Positions 37,041 to 46,870 of a stretch of DNA of 64,000 bases are shown here, in pieces (the stretch's first letter is position 1; each line of letters begins with the position of its first letter). The stretch is from contig NZ_JTHF01000138.1 of the NCBI RefSeq assembly GCF_001043895.1, positions 1-64,000 of the forward strand, given 5' to 3'. The DNA comes from Methylobacterium indicum (GTDB lineage: Bacteria; Pseudomonadota; Alphaproteobacteria; Rhizobiales; Beijerinckiaceae). A program made the translations under genes and the position numbers. Below the pieces are notes generated by a model, which was given only the letters and a program-made list of their open reading frames with translations, searched no databases and was not told the DNA's origin.

Positions 37041-38756
37041 CTACCCCACCGCCTCGCCGTCCCGCAGCGCGCGCCGCAGCACCTTGCCGACATTGGTCTT
37101 CGGCAGGCTGTCGCGGAAGACGTAGCGGCGGGGCACCTTGTAGGCGGTCAGGCTCTCCCGGGCGTAGAGGCGCAGGGCCTCCGCCGTCAGGTCGGGATCG
37201 CGGCGCACCACGTGGGCGACGACGCTCTCGCCGGTCTCGGCCGAGGGCTCGCCCACGACCGCCACCTCGACCACCCCCGGATGGGCGGCGAGCACGTCCT
37301 CGACCTCGTTCGGATAGACGTTGAACCCGGAGACCAGGATCATGTCCTTCATCCGGTCGACGATGCGGACCTGCCCGTCGGGCTCGATCAGGGCGACGTC
37401 GCCGGTGCGGAAGAACCCGTCCGGGGTCATCGCCCGGGCGGTCTCGTCGGGCCGGCCCCAGTAGCCCGCCATCACCTGCGGCCCGCGCACGCAGAGCTCG
37501 CCGGGCTGTCCGACCGGCAGCGTGGTGCCGGCGGCGTCGCGGATGCAGACCTCCGTCGAGGGCACCGGGTAGCCGATCGTGCCCGACCAGTCGTGCAGGG
37601 CCGGCGGGTTGATCGAGACAACCGGCGAGGTCTCGGAGAGGCCGTAGCCCTCGATCACCGGCTTGCCGGTCGTCGTCTTCCAGCGCCGGGCCACCGGGGC
37701 CTGCATCGCCATGCCGCCCGCGATCGAATATTCGAGCCGCGACCAGTCGACCTTGTCGATGTCGGGGTGGTTCAGCAGCGCGTTGAACAGCGTGTTGACG
37801 CCCGACAGGTTGGTGAAGCGGCTCTTGCGCAGAAGCGCCACGAAACCCGGAATGTCGCGCGGGTTCGGGACCAGCAGGCAGCAGGCGCCGAGCCGCATCA
37901 TGAAGAAGCAGCAGCAGGTCAGCGCGAAGATGTGGTAGAGCGGCAGGGCCGTGACCATGACCCGGCCCGGGCCCTCGTCGTCGCGCATGCCGAACCATAC
38001 CCGGCTCTGCTCGACATTGGCGGCGACGTTGCGGTGCGTGAGCATCGCTCCCTTCGACACGCCGGTCGTGCCGCCGGTATATTGCAGGAAGGCGAGGTCG
38101 TCGGGCCCGACCGCGACCGGCCGGAAGGTCGCCTTGCGGCCAGTGGCGAGCACCGCCTTGAAATCCGTGCGGCGTGCGGCCGGCAGGGCGAAGGGCGGCA
38201 CCGCCTTCTTGACGTGCCGCGCCACCAGCGTGACGAGCGAGCCCTTCAGGCCGAGCCCGTCGCCGGCGCCCGCCACCACCACCCGCTCCAGGCCCGGCAG
38301 ATCAGGGAGCGCCTCGGCGACGGTGTGGCAGAAATTCTCCAGCACGAAGAGCACCCGCGCGCCGGCATCGCGCAGCTGGTGAGTCAGCTCGCGCGGGGTG
38401 TAGAGCGGATTGACGTTGACGACCGTGGCGCCGGCGAGCAGCGCGCCGACGAGGGCGACCGGAAAGGCCGGCACGTTCGGCATCATGATGGCGACCCGGT
38501 CGCCCTTGCCGATGCCCTGGCCCTGCAGCCAGGCCGCCACCGCCCCGCCTTCGCGCCGCAGGGCGGCGTAGGTCAGGGAGGCGCCGAAGCACGTGACCGC
38601 AGGACGGTCGGCGAAGCGCCGCGCGCTGGTCTCGATCAGCTCGACCAGGGTGCCGAGCTTGTCGGCCTCGATCTCCGCCGGAACGCCGGCCGGATAGGCG
38701 GCGAGCCAGGGCCGCGGCGGGGTGTTCGGTTCCATCGCGCTCGGCCCCTTGCCCAT
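37041..38756 (-). CDS. fadD: Long-chain fatty acid-CoA ligase
   Basis: A 571-residue ANL-superfamily enzyme activating fatty acids to acyl-CoA through an acyl-AMP intermediate. The AMP-binding P-loop is LQYTGGTTGVSKGAMLTHRN. Further motifs are VIEGYGLSETSPVVSINPP, RDAAGTTLPVGQPGELCVRG, FFRTGDVALIEPDGQV (with the ribose-binding Asp) and VSGFNVYPNEVEDV. The catalytic lysine lies in RRYVFRDSLPKTNVGKVLRR. The strong GGGAGGGG site 8 bases upstream supports ATG 38756. It is a single gene; the membrane protein gene upstream ends about 60 bases from its start. Confidence 0.94.
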   Translation of the reverse strand: MGKGPSAMEPNTPPRPWLAAYPAGVPAEIEADKLGTLVELIETSARRFADRPAVTCFGASLTYAALRREGGAVAAWLQGQGIGKGDRVAIMMPNVPAFPVALVGALLAGATVVNVNPLYTPRELTHQLRDAGARVLFVLENFCHTVAEALPDLPGLERVVVAGAGDGLGLKGSLVTLVARHVKKAVPPFALPAARRTDFKAVLATGRKATFRPVAVGPDDLAFLQYTGGTTGVSKGAMLTHRNVAANVEQSRVWFGMRDDEGPGRVMVTALPLYHIFALTCCCFFMMRLGACCLLVPNPRDIPGFVALLRKSRFTNLSGVNTLFNALLNHPDIDKVDWSRLEYSIAGGMAMQAPVARRWKTTTGKPVIEGYGLSETSPVVSINPPALHDWSGTIGYPVPSTEVCIRDAAGTTLPVGQPGELCVRGPQVMAGYWGRPDETARAMTPDGFFRTGDVALIEPDGQVRIVDRMKDMILVSGFNVYPNEVEDVLAAHPGVVEVAVVGEPSAETGESVVAHVVRRDPDLTAEALRLYARESLTAYKVPRRYVFRDSLPKTNVGKVLRRALRDGEAVG

Positions 38757-38815
38757 GAACTCAACCCCTCCCCGATGCCGGATGCCGTATCGGATGGCTC
38801 CCGCTTCCCTTCCGG

Positions 38816-39556
38816 TTACCGTCTCCCCGGGGCGGTTTCAACCGAGCGCCGGGTGGCGGCCGGGCCCGGGGCGACCACGCCCAGGGCGGCGTGGGGCAGG
38901 AACGCCGCCAGAACGAGCCCGAGCGCCAGCGGCGCCTGACTGCCGAGCGGCACGCGCGGGAAGCCCGAGAGGCCGAGATCCCGGGCCGCGGCCAGCAGCC
39001 ACATGGCCCAAGCGAGGGCGAGGACGCGCGAGGCCCCCCGGCCGAGGGCGCGCAGCCGGTCGCCGCGGCGCGGCAGGCCGCGGGCGACGAGCGCCGCGAC
39101 CGCCAGGGCGCTGCCGAGCACGATGGCGGCGATCAGGGCTCCGAGGAGATGGGCCACGATCATCGTCTGGCCCGACAGGAAGGCGACGCCGCCGACCGAG
39201 AAGCCGGCCCGCAGCACCAGCCCGCCATAGGTCGGGTGCAGCGACAGGGCGAGGACGAGGGCAATCCCCAGCACCGCACCGAGCCCGCCGCGCCAGCCCG
39301 GCGCGGCGAGCGGCAGGAGGGCCGCCCGCGTCACGCCGTACGCGATGGCGGCGAAGAACAGCGGGTAGCGGTCGGCGAAGAACCCGTAGGCCCATTGGCC
39401 GAACCCCGCCGCATCGAGGCGCCCTTGCGTCACCCCCGCGGCGGCGGCGAGCGCCACCACCGCCAGGGCGGCGGCCAGCGGCACCAGCGCGACGAGGCGC
39501 CCGGCACCGGAGGCTGCGGGAGCGGCGCCCGAAAGGGTGCCGGGGGCAGCGCTCAC
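38816..39556 (-). CDS. Polytopic membrane protein, function unknown
   Basis: A 246-residue protein with about six hydrophobic helices (for example [58 protein letters not shown]). It has little else that is recognisable. GTG 39556 overlaps the pepA stop (GTGA), so it is translated with pepA. In many proteobacteria the gene after pepA is holC (polymerase III chi subunit); this protein has no resemblance to HolC. Confidence 0.7.
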   Translation of the reverse strand: MSAAPGTLSGAAPAASGAGRLVALVPLAAALAVVALAAAAGVTQGRLDAAGFGQWAYGFFADRYPLFFAAIAYGVTRAALLPLAAPGWRGGLGAVLGIALVLALSLHPTYGGLVLRAGFSVGGVAFLSGQTMIVAHLLGALIAAIVLGSALAVAALVARGLPRRGDRLRALGRGASRVLALAWAMWLLAAARDLGLSGFPRVPLGSQAPLALGLVLAAFLPHAALGVVAPGPAATRRSVETAPGRR

Positions 39557-41061
39557 GCCTCGTAGTGGTCGCGCACGAGCCGGTCGAGCAGGCGCACGCC
39601 CCAGCCCGAGCCCCAGGAGCGGTTGATCTCGGAGGCCGGCGAGCCCATCCCGACGCCGGCGATGTCGAGGTGGATCCACGGCACGTCGTTGACGTAGCGC
39701 TTGAGGAACTGCGCCGCCGTGGCCGAGCCGCCGTGGCGGCCGCCGGTGTTCTTCATGTCGGCGAACTTCGACTCGATCAGCTTGTCGAAGCCCGGGGCCA
39801 GCGGCATCCGCCAGACCTTCTCGCCGGTGGCCTCGCCGGCCGCCGAGAGGCGCTGGGCCAGTTCGTCGTTGTTCGAGAACATGCCGGCGAATTCCTGGCC
39901 GAGCGCCACCAGGATCGCGCCGGTCAGGGTCGCGAGATCGATCATGAAGCGGGGCTTGTAGGTCTGCTGGACGTGCCAGAGCACGTCGGCCAGCACCAGG
40001 CGGCCTTCCGCGTCGGTGTTGATGATCTCGATCGTCTGGCCCGACATCGAGGTGACGATGTCGCCCGGGCGCTGGGCCTTGCCGTCGGGCATGTTCTCGA
40101 CGAGGCCGATGGCGCCGAGCGCGTTCACCTTGGCCTTGCGGCTGGCGAGCGCGTGCATCAGGCCGACCACGCAGGCGGCGCCCGCCATGTCGCCCTTCAT
40201 GTCCTCCATGCCGCCGCTCCCCTTGATGGAGATGCCGCCGGAATCGAAGGTGACGCCCTTGCCGATGAAGGCCACCGGCGCCTCGGAGGAATCCTCAGCC
40301 CCGTTCCAGCGCATGATGACGACCCGGGCCTCCTTGGTCGAGCCCTGCGCGACCGCGAGCAGGGCCCGCATGCCGAGCTTCTTCATGTCCTTCTCGTCGA
40401 GGATCTCGATCTCGACGCCGAGCTTCTCCAGCGCCTCGGTGCGGCGGGCGAACTCTTCCGGATCGAGGACGTTCGGCGGCTCGTTCACGAGCTCGCGGGC
40501 GAGGATCACGCCCTCGGCCACCCCTTCGGCCCCGCGCAACGCCTTCTTGAGACCCGCATTCTCCGGCACCAGCAGGGTCAGGCGCCCTGCCCCGCTCGCC
40601 TCCTCGCCCTCGGGCGTCTTCTTGCTCTTGTAGCGGTCGAACTTGTAGGCGCGCAGGCGCGCGCCGAGCGAGAACGCCGCGACCTCGTCCGAGCCCGGCG
40701 CGGTGCCGGGCCATTCGAGCACCACGCAGGCCGGGCGGCTGCCGATCTTGCCGGCGGTGAAGCCGCCGAGCGTCGCCCAGTCGCGGGCCGGCGCCTCGTC
40801 GGCGCCGGTGCCGACCACCACCAGGCGCTCGGCCGACAGGCCGGCCGGGGCGGTGATCACGAGGGCGCTCGATGCCTTGCCCTTGAAGCGCTCGACCGCG
40901 GCGGCCCGCGCCACCAGGTCGGCGGCGCCGGGACCGGCGATCTCGGCCGCCCGCGGCGACAGGGCGAGGTCTTCGCCCACGAACAGCACGAGGTCGCCGC
41001 CGGCCCCGCCGGGCTTGGCCGTCGCGAGGGATTCGATCTCGATGCTGATGCCGTCCGCCAT
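39553..41061 (-). CDS. pepA: Leucyl aminopeptidase (M17)
   Basis: A 502-residue cytosolic aminopeptidase. The N-terminal macro-like domain is followed by the M17 catalytic domain: [33 protein letters not shown] (metal-binding Lys and Asp), [11 protein letters not shown], and the signature [16 protein letters not shown]. Two-metal ligands and the catalytic Arg region are intact. It releases N-terminal residues from peptides; E. coli PepA also binds DNA, but that is not readable here. It is divergent from lptF, a common alphaproteobacterial arrangement. Confidence 0.96.
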   Translation of the reverse strand: MADGISIEIESLATAKPGGAGGDLVLFVGEDLALSPRAAEIAGPGAADLVARAAAVERFKGKASSALVITAPAGLSAERLVVVGTGADEAPARDWATLGGFTAGKIGSRPACVVLEWPGTAPGSDEVAAFSLGARLRAYKFDRYKSKKTPEGEEASGAGRLTLLVPENAGLKKALRGAEGVAEGVILARELVNEPPNVLDPEEFARRTEALEKLGVEIEILDEKDMKKLGMRALLAVAQGSTKEARVVIMRWNGAEDSSEAPVAFIGKGVTFDSGGISIKGSGGMEDMKGDMAGAACVVGLMHALASRKAKVNALGAIGLVENMPDGKAQRPGDIVTSMSGQTIEIINTDAEGRLVLADVLWHVQQTYKPRFMIDLATLTGAILVALGQEFAGMFSNNDELAQRLSAAGEATGEKVWRMPLAPGFDKLIESKFADMKNTGGRHGGSATAAQFLKRYVNDVPWIHLDIAGVGMGSPASEINRSWGSGWGVRLLDRLVRDHYEA

Positions 41062-41294
41062 GGCGTTGCTTTCGTCCCGTCTTCTGGATCGCGCGCCTCT
41101 CGAAGGGCGCCGTGCCGGTCCCCTGTGTAGCGGGGGGACGCCCGCCAGCGCAACGCGGCCGGGTGTGGCGGGCCGACCGCGCCCGCCCGCAAAAGGCCGC
41201 ACTTCGGGCGCTTCAGGGCAGCCGGTGCTTGTGCGGCCGGCGGGCGGCGCCTAACCAGCATCGACGCGGGAGGGGGCCCGACCGCAGCCGGCCG

Positions 41295-42467
41295 ATGAAG
41301 CAGATCGAGCGATACATCTTCCGCATCGCCCTCGGGGCGTTCCTGTCGTGCCTGATCGGCCTCACCGGCGTGATCTGGGTGACGCAGGCCCTGCGCGAGC
41401 TCGACCTGATCACCGCCAAGGGCCAGACCCTTCTCATCTTCTTCCTGATCACCGGCCTGTCGCTGCCGACCCTGATCACCGTGATCGCGCCGGTCGCGCT
41501 GTTCATCGCGGTCGTCTACGCGCTCAACAAGCTCAACGGCGATTCCGAGCTGATCGTGATGAGCGCCGCCGGCATGTCGCCGCGCCACATCATGCGGCCG
41601 TTCCTGACGCTGGCGCTGATCGTCAGCGCGGCGATCGGCTTCCTGACCATCCAGGTGATGCCGTCGAGCTTCCAGGAGCTGCGCGACGTGCTCACCCGCG
41701 TGCGCGGCGACTTCATCGCCAACGTGGTCAAGGAGGGGCAGTTCACCAGCCTCGACAGCGGCATCACCTTCCACTTCCGCGAGCGGGCGCCGAACGGGGC
41801 CTTGCTCGGCATCTTCATGCAGGACCGGCGCGAGGCCGGGAAGACGGTGGTCTACCTCGCCGAGCGCGGCCAGGCGGTCGACCTCGACGGGCAGACCTAC
41901 TTGGTTCTGGAGAAGGGCAGCATCCACCGCCAGCAGCCGAACAGCCGCGATTCCTCGATCATCACCTTCCAGCGCTACGCCGTCGACCTCGCGGCCTTCA
42001 CGCCGCCGGACGCCGACACGATCTACAAGCCGCGCGAGCGCTCGACCGTGCAGCTGCTTTTTCCGAACCCGAACGAGACCTACTACAAGCTGACCAAGGG
42101 CCGCTTCCGGGCCGAGCTGCACGACAGGCTGTCGTCCTGGCTCTACCCCCTGGCACTCGGGCTGATCGCCTTCGCGGCGCTCGGCGATCCCCGCACCACC
42201 CGCCAGGGCCGCGGGCTGGCCGTGGCGGGCGCCATCGCCGCCGTAGTGGCCTTGCGCATCGCGGGCTTCGCCGCCTCGAGCGCGGCGGTGCGCAGCCAGG
42301 GCGCCGTCGCGGCGGTCTATCTCGTGCCGCTCGTCGCGATCGGGCTCTCGCTCGTCGTCGCCACCCAGGGCAACCGGGTGCGGGCCTTCAACGCCGCTCT
42401 GGCGGTGCGGCTGCGCCGGCTCTCGGCGGCGCTGCCGGCGCGGCGGCTGCGGATGCGGGCGGGCTGA
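41295..42467 (+). CDS. lptF: LPS export ABC transporter permease LptF
   Basis: A 390-residue inner-membrane subunit of the LptB2FG transporter that extracts LPS from the inner membrane. It begins MKQIERYIFRIALGAFLSCL and has three N-terminal helices. A periplasmic beta-jellyroll contains the typical GQFTSLDSGITFHFRERAPN and LVLEKGSIHRQ. Three C-terminal helices follow (YPLALGLIAFAALGDPRTTR). It is followed after 6 bases by lptG, then lptD. Confidence 0.93.
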   Translation: MKQIERYIFRIALGAFLSCLIGLTGVIWVTQALRELDLITAKGQTLLIFFLITGLSLPTLITVIAPVALFIAVVYALNKLNGDSELIVMSAAGMSPRHIMRPFLTLALIVSAAIGFLTIQVMPSSFQELRDVLTRVRGDFIANVVKEGQFTSLDSGITFHFRERAPNGALLGIFMQDRREAGKTVVYLAERGQAVDLDGQTYLVLEKGSIHRQQPNSRDSSIITFQRYAVDLAAFTPPDADTIYKPRERSTVQLLFPNPNETYYKLTKGRFRAELHDRLSSWLYPLALGLIAFAALGDPRTTRQGRGLAVAGAIAAVVALRIAGFAASSAAVRSQGAVAAVYLVPLVAIGLSLVVATQGNRVRAFNAALAVRLRRLSAALPARRLRMRAG

Positions 42468-42473
42468 GCCTTC

Positions 42474-43562
42474 ATGCTGATCGGCTTCACCCTCGGCCGC
42501 TACCTGGCCGCCCGCTTCCTGCGCATGATCCTGGGGGTCTTCCTCACGGTCTTCGCCCTCGTCTACACCCTCGACTTCGTCGAGCTGATGCGCCGGGCCG
42601 GCGACGCCGAGGGCGCCTCGGCCGCCGTCATGGCGCGGCTCGCGCTCTTCCGCACGCCCGCGGTGGCCGAGCAGGTCCTGCCCTTCGCGATCCTGTTCGG
42701 CGCCATGGCGGCCTTGCTCCAGCTCAGCCGCAAGCTCGAACTGGTGGTGGCGCGGGCCGCCGGCATCTCGGCCTGGCAGTTCCTGCAGCCCGGCGCGCTG
42801 GTGGCGCTCGGCATCGGCGCCTTCACGGTCGGGGTCTACAACCCGGTCTCGGCCGAGCTGAAGCAGCGCTCGACCGAGATCGAGGCCAAGATCTTCGCCC
42901 GCTCGGGCAAGGCCGCCTCCGGCAAGGAGCTGTGGATCCGCCAGCGCGGCATCGACGGCCAGGCGATCATCCGGGCCGAGACCGTGATCGAGGGCACGGC
43001 GACGCTCGCGGGCGTCATGGTGTTCACCTTCGACGATACGGGCGCCTTCACCCAGCAGATGCAGGCGGCCCGCGCCACCCTGCACGACGGCTACTGGGAA
43101 TTGCAGGACGTGCGCGTGCAGGGGCCGGACCAGGAGCCCCAGAGCTACGACACCTACCTGATCGCCTCGACGCTGGACCCCTCGCAGGTGCGCCAGCGCT
43201 TCACCCCGCCGGAATCCGTGCCTTTCTGGCAACTCGGAGAGACGATCGCCCGGACCGAGCGGGCGGGACTCGACGCCACGCGTTACCGCCTGCAGTACGA
43301 CGTGCTCCTGGCGCGGCCGGTGCTGTTCCTGGCGATGGTGCTGGTGGCGGCATCGGTTTCTTTAAGGTTCTTCCGCTTTGGTGGCGTCGGCAAGATGGTG
43401 CTCGGCGGCGTCGCGGCGGGCTTCGTGCTCTACGTGGCACGGCAGGTGATGGAGGGCCTAGGAGCCTCTGGATTGGTCGCCGCGCCGGTGGCGGCGTGGT
43501 TCCCGGCCGTGGTAGGGAGTCTTCTCGGAACGCTCGCGCTTCTGCACCTGGAGGACGGCTGA
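42474..43562 (+). CDS. lptG: LPS export ABC transporter permease LptG
   Basis: A 362-residue partner of LptF. It begins MLIGFTLGRYLAARFLRMIL, has LPFAILFGAMAALLQLSRK (coupling helix region) and the periplasmic domain with LWIRQRGIDGQAIIRAETV. The C-terminal helices carry SLRFFRFGGVGKMVLGGVAA, the family end motif. Its TGA stop shares one base with the lptD ATG, giving translational coupling of the inner-membrane and outer-membrane ends of the export bridge. Confidence 0.94.
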   Translation: MLIGFTLGRYLAARFLRMILGVFLTVFALVYTLDFVELMRRAGDAEGASAAVMARLALFRTPAVAEQVLPFAILFGAMAALLQLSRKLELVVARAAGISAWQFLQPGALVALGIGAFTVGVYNPVSAELKQRSTEIEAKIFARSGKAASGKELWIRQRGIDGQAIIRAETVIEGTATLAGVMVFTFDDTGAFTQQMQAARATLHDGYWELQDVRVQGPDQEPQSYDTYLIASTLDPSQVRQRFTPPESVPFWQLGETIARTERAGLDATRYRLQYDVLLARPVLFLAMVLVAASVSLRFFRFGGVGKMVLGGVAAGFVLYVARQVMEGLGASGLVAAPVAAWFPAVVGSLLGTLALLHLEDG

Positions 43563-46231
43563 TGCCCATCCTCCGGACGAGCGGCGCGGGCATAGCGGGT
43601 GCAGGGATGGGTCGAGTCGTGCGTAAGGCCGCGGGTGCCGCGGTCACGGGATCCCTGACGGTTCTGCTGGCGGCCGCCGTGACGGTGGGCGCGAGCGCCG
43701 AAGCGCGTGCGCAGGGCACGCTGAACGACCGCCTGGCGGCGCGCACCGCCAAGAACCAGGACAAGGCCGGGGCCGGCGGCGAGCGCCTGCTCGTCGAGGC
43801 CAAGGAACTCGTCTACGACAACGACCGCAACACGGTCTCGGCGGTCGGCAACGCCGAGCTGCATTACGGCCCGCGCACCCTGCTGGCCGACCGCGTCCGC
43901 TACGACCGCAACACCGGCCGGGTCTTCGCCGAGGGCAATGTCCGCCTCACCGACGAGACCGGCTCGGTCGTGACCGGCGACCGGATGGAGCTGACGGACG
44001 ACTTCAAGTCCGGCTTCATCGACTCGCTGCGCGTCCAGCAGACCATCGAGCAGCGCGGCCGCCCGGCCCGGGTGCGGTTCTCGGCCCCGCGGGCCGAGCG
44101 GATCGCGGGCGAGACCACGACCTTCGAATACGGCACCTACACCGCCTGCGAGCCGTGCAAGGACCACCCCGAGCGCCCGCCCCTGTGGCAGGTCAAGGCG
44201 GCGCGGATCATCCACAACAACGAGGAGCGCCGGATCTACTACGAGGATTCGTACCTCGAAGTGGCCGGGATCCCGATCGCCTACCTGCCCTACTTCTACT
44301 CGCCCGACCCGACGGTGCGGCGCGACACCGGCTTCCTGGCACCGCACTTCGTCTCCTCGAACGTGCTCGGCTACGGCATCGGCACGCCGTTCTTCTGGAA
44401 CATCGCGCCCGATTACGACCTCACGGTCGAGCCGACCTTCCTGTCGAAGCAGGGCGTGCTCGGCCAGGCCGAGTGGCGCCAGCGGCTGGCCAACGGCTTC
44501 TACAACGTCCGCGTCAGCGGCATCTTCCAGTCGACCCCGAGCGCGTTCCTGCCCGGCCCCCTCGGCTCGGGCGACCGCGACTTCCGCGGCTCGATCGAAT
44601 CGGCCGGACAGTTCTACCTCGGCCAGAACTGGCGCGCCGGCTGGGACGTCGTCGGCGTCACCGACAAGTGGTTCCTCGATAACTACCGCATCCGCAACCA
44701 GACGATCAGCACGGACTACTTCCGTGAAGCGGTCTCCACCGCCTACCTGATCGGCCAGGGCGATCGCTCGTGGTTCGAGGCGCGGGGCTACTACTTCAAG
44801 GGCCTGTCGACCTTCGACTGGCAGAAGCAGCAGCCGATCGTCGCCCCGGTGATCGACTACGACAAGCGCCGCGACGGGCCCGACCCGATCGGCGGCGAGG
44901 TGCGGTTCCAGGCGAACTTCACCCACCTGTCGCGGGACGCGACCCAGTACACCCAGATCCCGCGCACCGGGACCTACCTGCTCAGCCCGAGCGTCAACGG
45001 GATCACCTTCCCGCTCTACAGCACCTGCTCGGTGTTCGAGCGCGGGCAGTGCCTGGTGAGCGGACTCGCCGGCGACACCACCCGGGCGACCGCCCAGGTG
45101 TCGTGGCGGCGCACCTTCACGGACGAGTTCGGCCAGCGCTGGCAGCCCTTCGCCTACCTGCGCGGCGACGCCTTCTTCGTGAACCCGAACACGACCGGCT
45201 TCCAGAACCCGGAAGTCAGCAACCTGTTCTCGCCCGACTCGAATTTCTCCGGCCGGGTGATGCCGGCGGTCGGGCTCGAGTACCGCTACCCCTTCGTCGC
45301 GGATTTCGGGCCGCTCGGCGTCCACACCATCTCGCCGGTGGCCCAGGTCATCGCGCGGCCGAGCGAGACCCATATCGGGCGGCTCCCCAACGAGGACGCC
45401 CAGAGCCTCGTCTTCGACGACACCTCGCTGTTCGCCTGGGACAAGTTCTCGGGCTACGACCGGGTCGAGGGCGGCGTGCGCGCCAACCTGGGTGCCGAGT
45501 ACTCGATCACCGGCCGCAACGGCTTCTACCTGAACGCGATGGCGGGCGAGTCGATCGCGATCGCCGGCGTGAACTCGTTCCGCCGCGGCGACATCGCCAA
45601 TGTCGGCCGCGATTCGGGCCTGGAGCAGACCCGCTCGGACTTCGTCACGCGCTTCCAGGTCTCGCCGAACCAGAACATCAGCTTCATCACCCGGGCGCGG
45701 TTCGACAACGACACCTTCGCGTTGAAGCGCCTCGAAGCCGGCATCACCGCCAAGTTCGCGCCGTTCCTGCCGCTCGAGACCTCGCTGATCTACGCCCGCT
45801 ACGAGGCCCAGCCCGAGCTCGGCTTCGACCGGCGCCGCGAGGGCCTGCAGGCCTCGGCGCTCTACAACATCACGCCGAACTGGTTCGTCACCGGCTCGGT
45901 GCTGTTCGATCTCTCGCACTACCTCCAGGTGCGCGAGTTCTACGCGACGGCGGCCCAGGCCTATTTCCTCAACCCGGTCGGCACGGCGCCGATCTACGAC
46001 AAGGCCGACAAGTTCTACGTCTCCTCGTCGGGCTTCGGTTTCGGCTACCGCGACGAGTGCACGACGGTCTCGCTCAACTACCTGTCCTCGCCGATCGAGA
46101 CGGCCTCGGGCCTGCGCGAGCGCAACCAGACCTTCCTGCTCCGGATCGAGCTGCGCACCCTCGGCGAGGCGAATTTCCGCCAGAACCTCAGCACCACCAC
46201 GACGGCGGACGGGATCGCCACGGCGCGGTGA
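43562..46231 (+). CDS. lptD: LPS assembly outer-membrane protein LptD
   Basis: An 889-residue outer-membrane protein that, with LptE, inserts LPS into the outer leaflet. The signal peptide lies near residues 20-50 (LTVLLAAAVTVGASAEARAQ). The N-terminal OstA/LptA-like jellyroll contains DNDRNTVSAVGNAELHYGP and GRVFAEGNVRLTDETG. The large C-terminal beta-barrel begins around LEVAGIPIAYLPYFYSPDP and ends in the LRERNQTFLLRIELRTLG strand. Cysteines occur as TACEPCKDH and in the barrel, compatible with disulfides. No lptE is seen nearby. Confidence 0.94.
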   Translation: MPILRTSGAGIAGAGMGRVVRKAAGAAVTGSLTVLLAAAVTVGASAEARAQGTLNDRLAARTAKNQDKAGAGGERLLVEAKELVYDNDRNTVSAVGNAELHYGPRTLLADRVRYDRNTGRVFAEGNVRLTDETGSVVTGDRMELTDDFKSGFIDSLRVQQTIEQRGRPARVRFSAPRAERIAGETTTFEYGTYTACEPCKDHPERPPLWQVKAARIIHNNEERRIYYEDSYLEVAGIPIAYLPYFYSPDPTVRRDTGFLAPHFVSSNVLGYGIGTPFFWNIAPDYDLTVEPTFLSKQGVLGQAEWRQRLANGFYNVRVSGIFQSTPSAFLPGPLGSGDRDFRGSIESAGQFYLGQNWRAGWDVVGVTDKWFLDNYRIRNQTISTDYFREAVSTAYLIGQGDRSWFEARGYYFKGLSTFDWQKQQPIVAPVIDYDKRRDGPDPIGGEVRFQANFTHLSRDATQYTQIPRTGTYLLSPSVNGITFPLYSTCSVFERGQCLVSGLAGDTTRATAQVSWRRTFTDEFGQRWQPFAYLRGDAFFVNPNTTGFQNPEVSNLFSPDSNFSGRVMPAVGLEYRYPFVADFGPLGVHTISPVAQVIARPSETHIGRLPNEDAQSLVFDDTSLFAWDKFSGYDRVEGGVRANLGAEYSITGRNGFYLNAMAGESIAIAGVNSFRRGDIANVGRDSGLEQTRSDFVTRFQVSPNQNISFITRARFDNDTFALKRLEAGITAKFAPFLPLETSLIYARYEAQPELGFDRRREGLQASALYNITPNWFVTGSVLFDLSHYLQVREFYATAAQAYFLNPVGTAPIYDKADKFYVSSSGFGFGYRDECTTVSLNYLSSPIETASGLRERNQTFLLRIELRTLGEANFRQNLSTTTTADGIATAR

Positions 46232-46240
46232 CGGCACCGG

Positions 46241-46267
46241 GGCGCGCTCCCGATGGGGGAGCGCGCC
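46241..46267. terminator. Terminator after lptD
   Basis: An 11-bp GC-rich stem (GGCGCGCTCCC paired with GGGAGCGCGCC) with a 5-base loop, 9 bases after the lptD stop and 3 bases from the stop of the convergent coiled-coil gene. It probably serves both. Confidence 0.7.
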
Positions 46268-46270
46268 GGA

Positions 46271-46684
46271 TCAGGGTTTGACGACGCGGACGAGCGCGAT
46301 CACCGCGCCCAGGATGATCAGCGTCTGGAAGCCGATCGTTCCGAACATCCACTTGACGATCTCGGACCGCTGTCGCTCCAGCTTGGTCTCCAGGCGGGCC
46401 TCGGACTCTCGCAGCTCGGATTTGAGTTCGGTGCGGAGCGACTGCATGTCGTTCTTAAGCTCGCTCCGAAGCGACTGCATGTCGTTCTTCAACTCGGCTC
46501 GAAGCGACTGCATCTCGTTGCGCAGCCCGGTGTCCAGAATCTGCAGATCGGCTTTCGTCGCCAGATCGCCCTGAACGGCCTCGGACACGGCGACCGCGAA
46601 GCCTTCGGCCTGCTCGGGCGACAGCTGCGCCTTGTCGCGCAGGGTCCGGGCGAATTTCAGCGTGTCGAAGGCGACGCTTGCCAT
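46271..46684 (-). CDS. DUF1640-like coiled-coil protein with C-terminal membrane helix
   Basis: A 137-residue protein. Residues 1-45 carry [20 protein letters not shown], as in the CCDC90/DUF1640 group. The middle is a coiled coil built from 11-residue repeats ([11 protein letters not shown] type) encoded by 33-bp DNA repeats. One membrane helix lies near the end ([17 protein letters not shown]). The mitochondrial relatives (MCUR1/CCDC90) act at the inner membrane; the bacterial function is not known. It lies in opposite orientation between lptD and pdxA, where surA is usually found in related genomes. Confidence 0.78.
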   Translation of the reverse strand: MASVAFDTLKFARTLRDKAQLSPEQAEGFAVAVSEAVQGDLATKADLQILDTGLRNEMQSLRAELKNDMQSLRSELKNDMQSLRTELKSELRESEARLETKLERQRSEIVKWMFGTIGFQTLIILGAVIALVRVVKP

Positions 46685-46870
46685 GGAGCGCGATCATCCC
46701 GGGGATGGCTGCCGGAGGGTGCCCGAAACCAACGGCTCCCGCAACGGAAGGTTCGCATCGGGCAGCGTGCGGCGCTTGCCCGGCGGGAGCCGGAATGCGA
46801 TGGCGCGCGGGATGCACACGCAAAGAGCCGCCCGCGCCACGGCGCGCCGCCACGGACGGGAATTCCCGCG

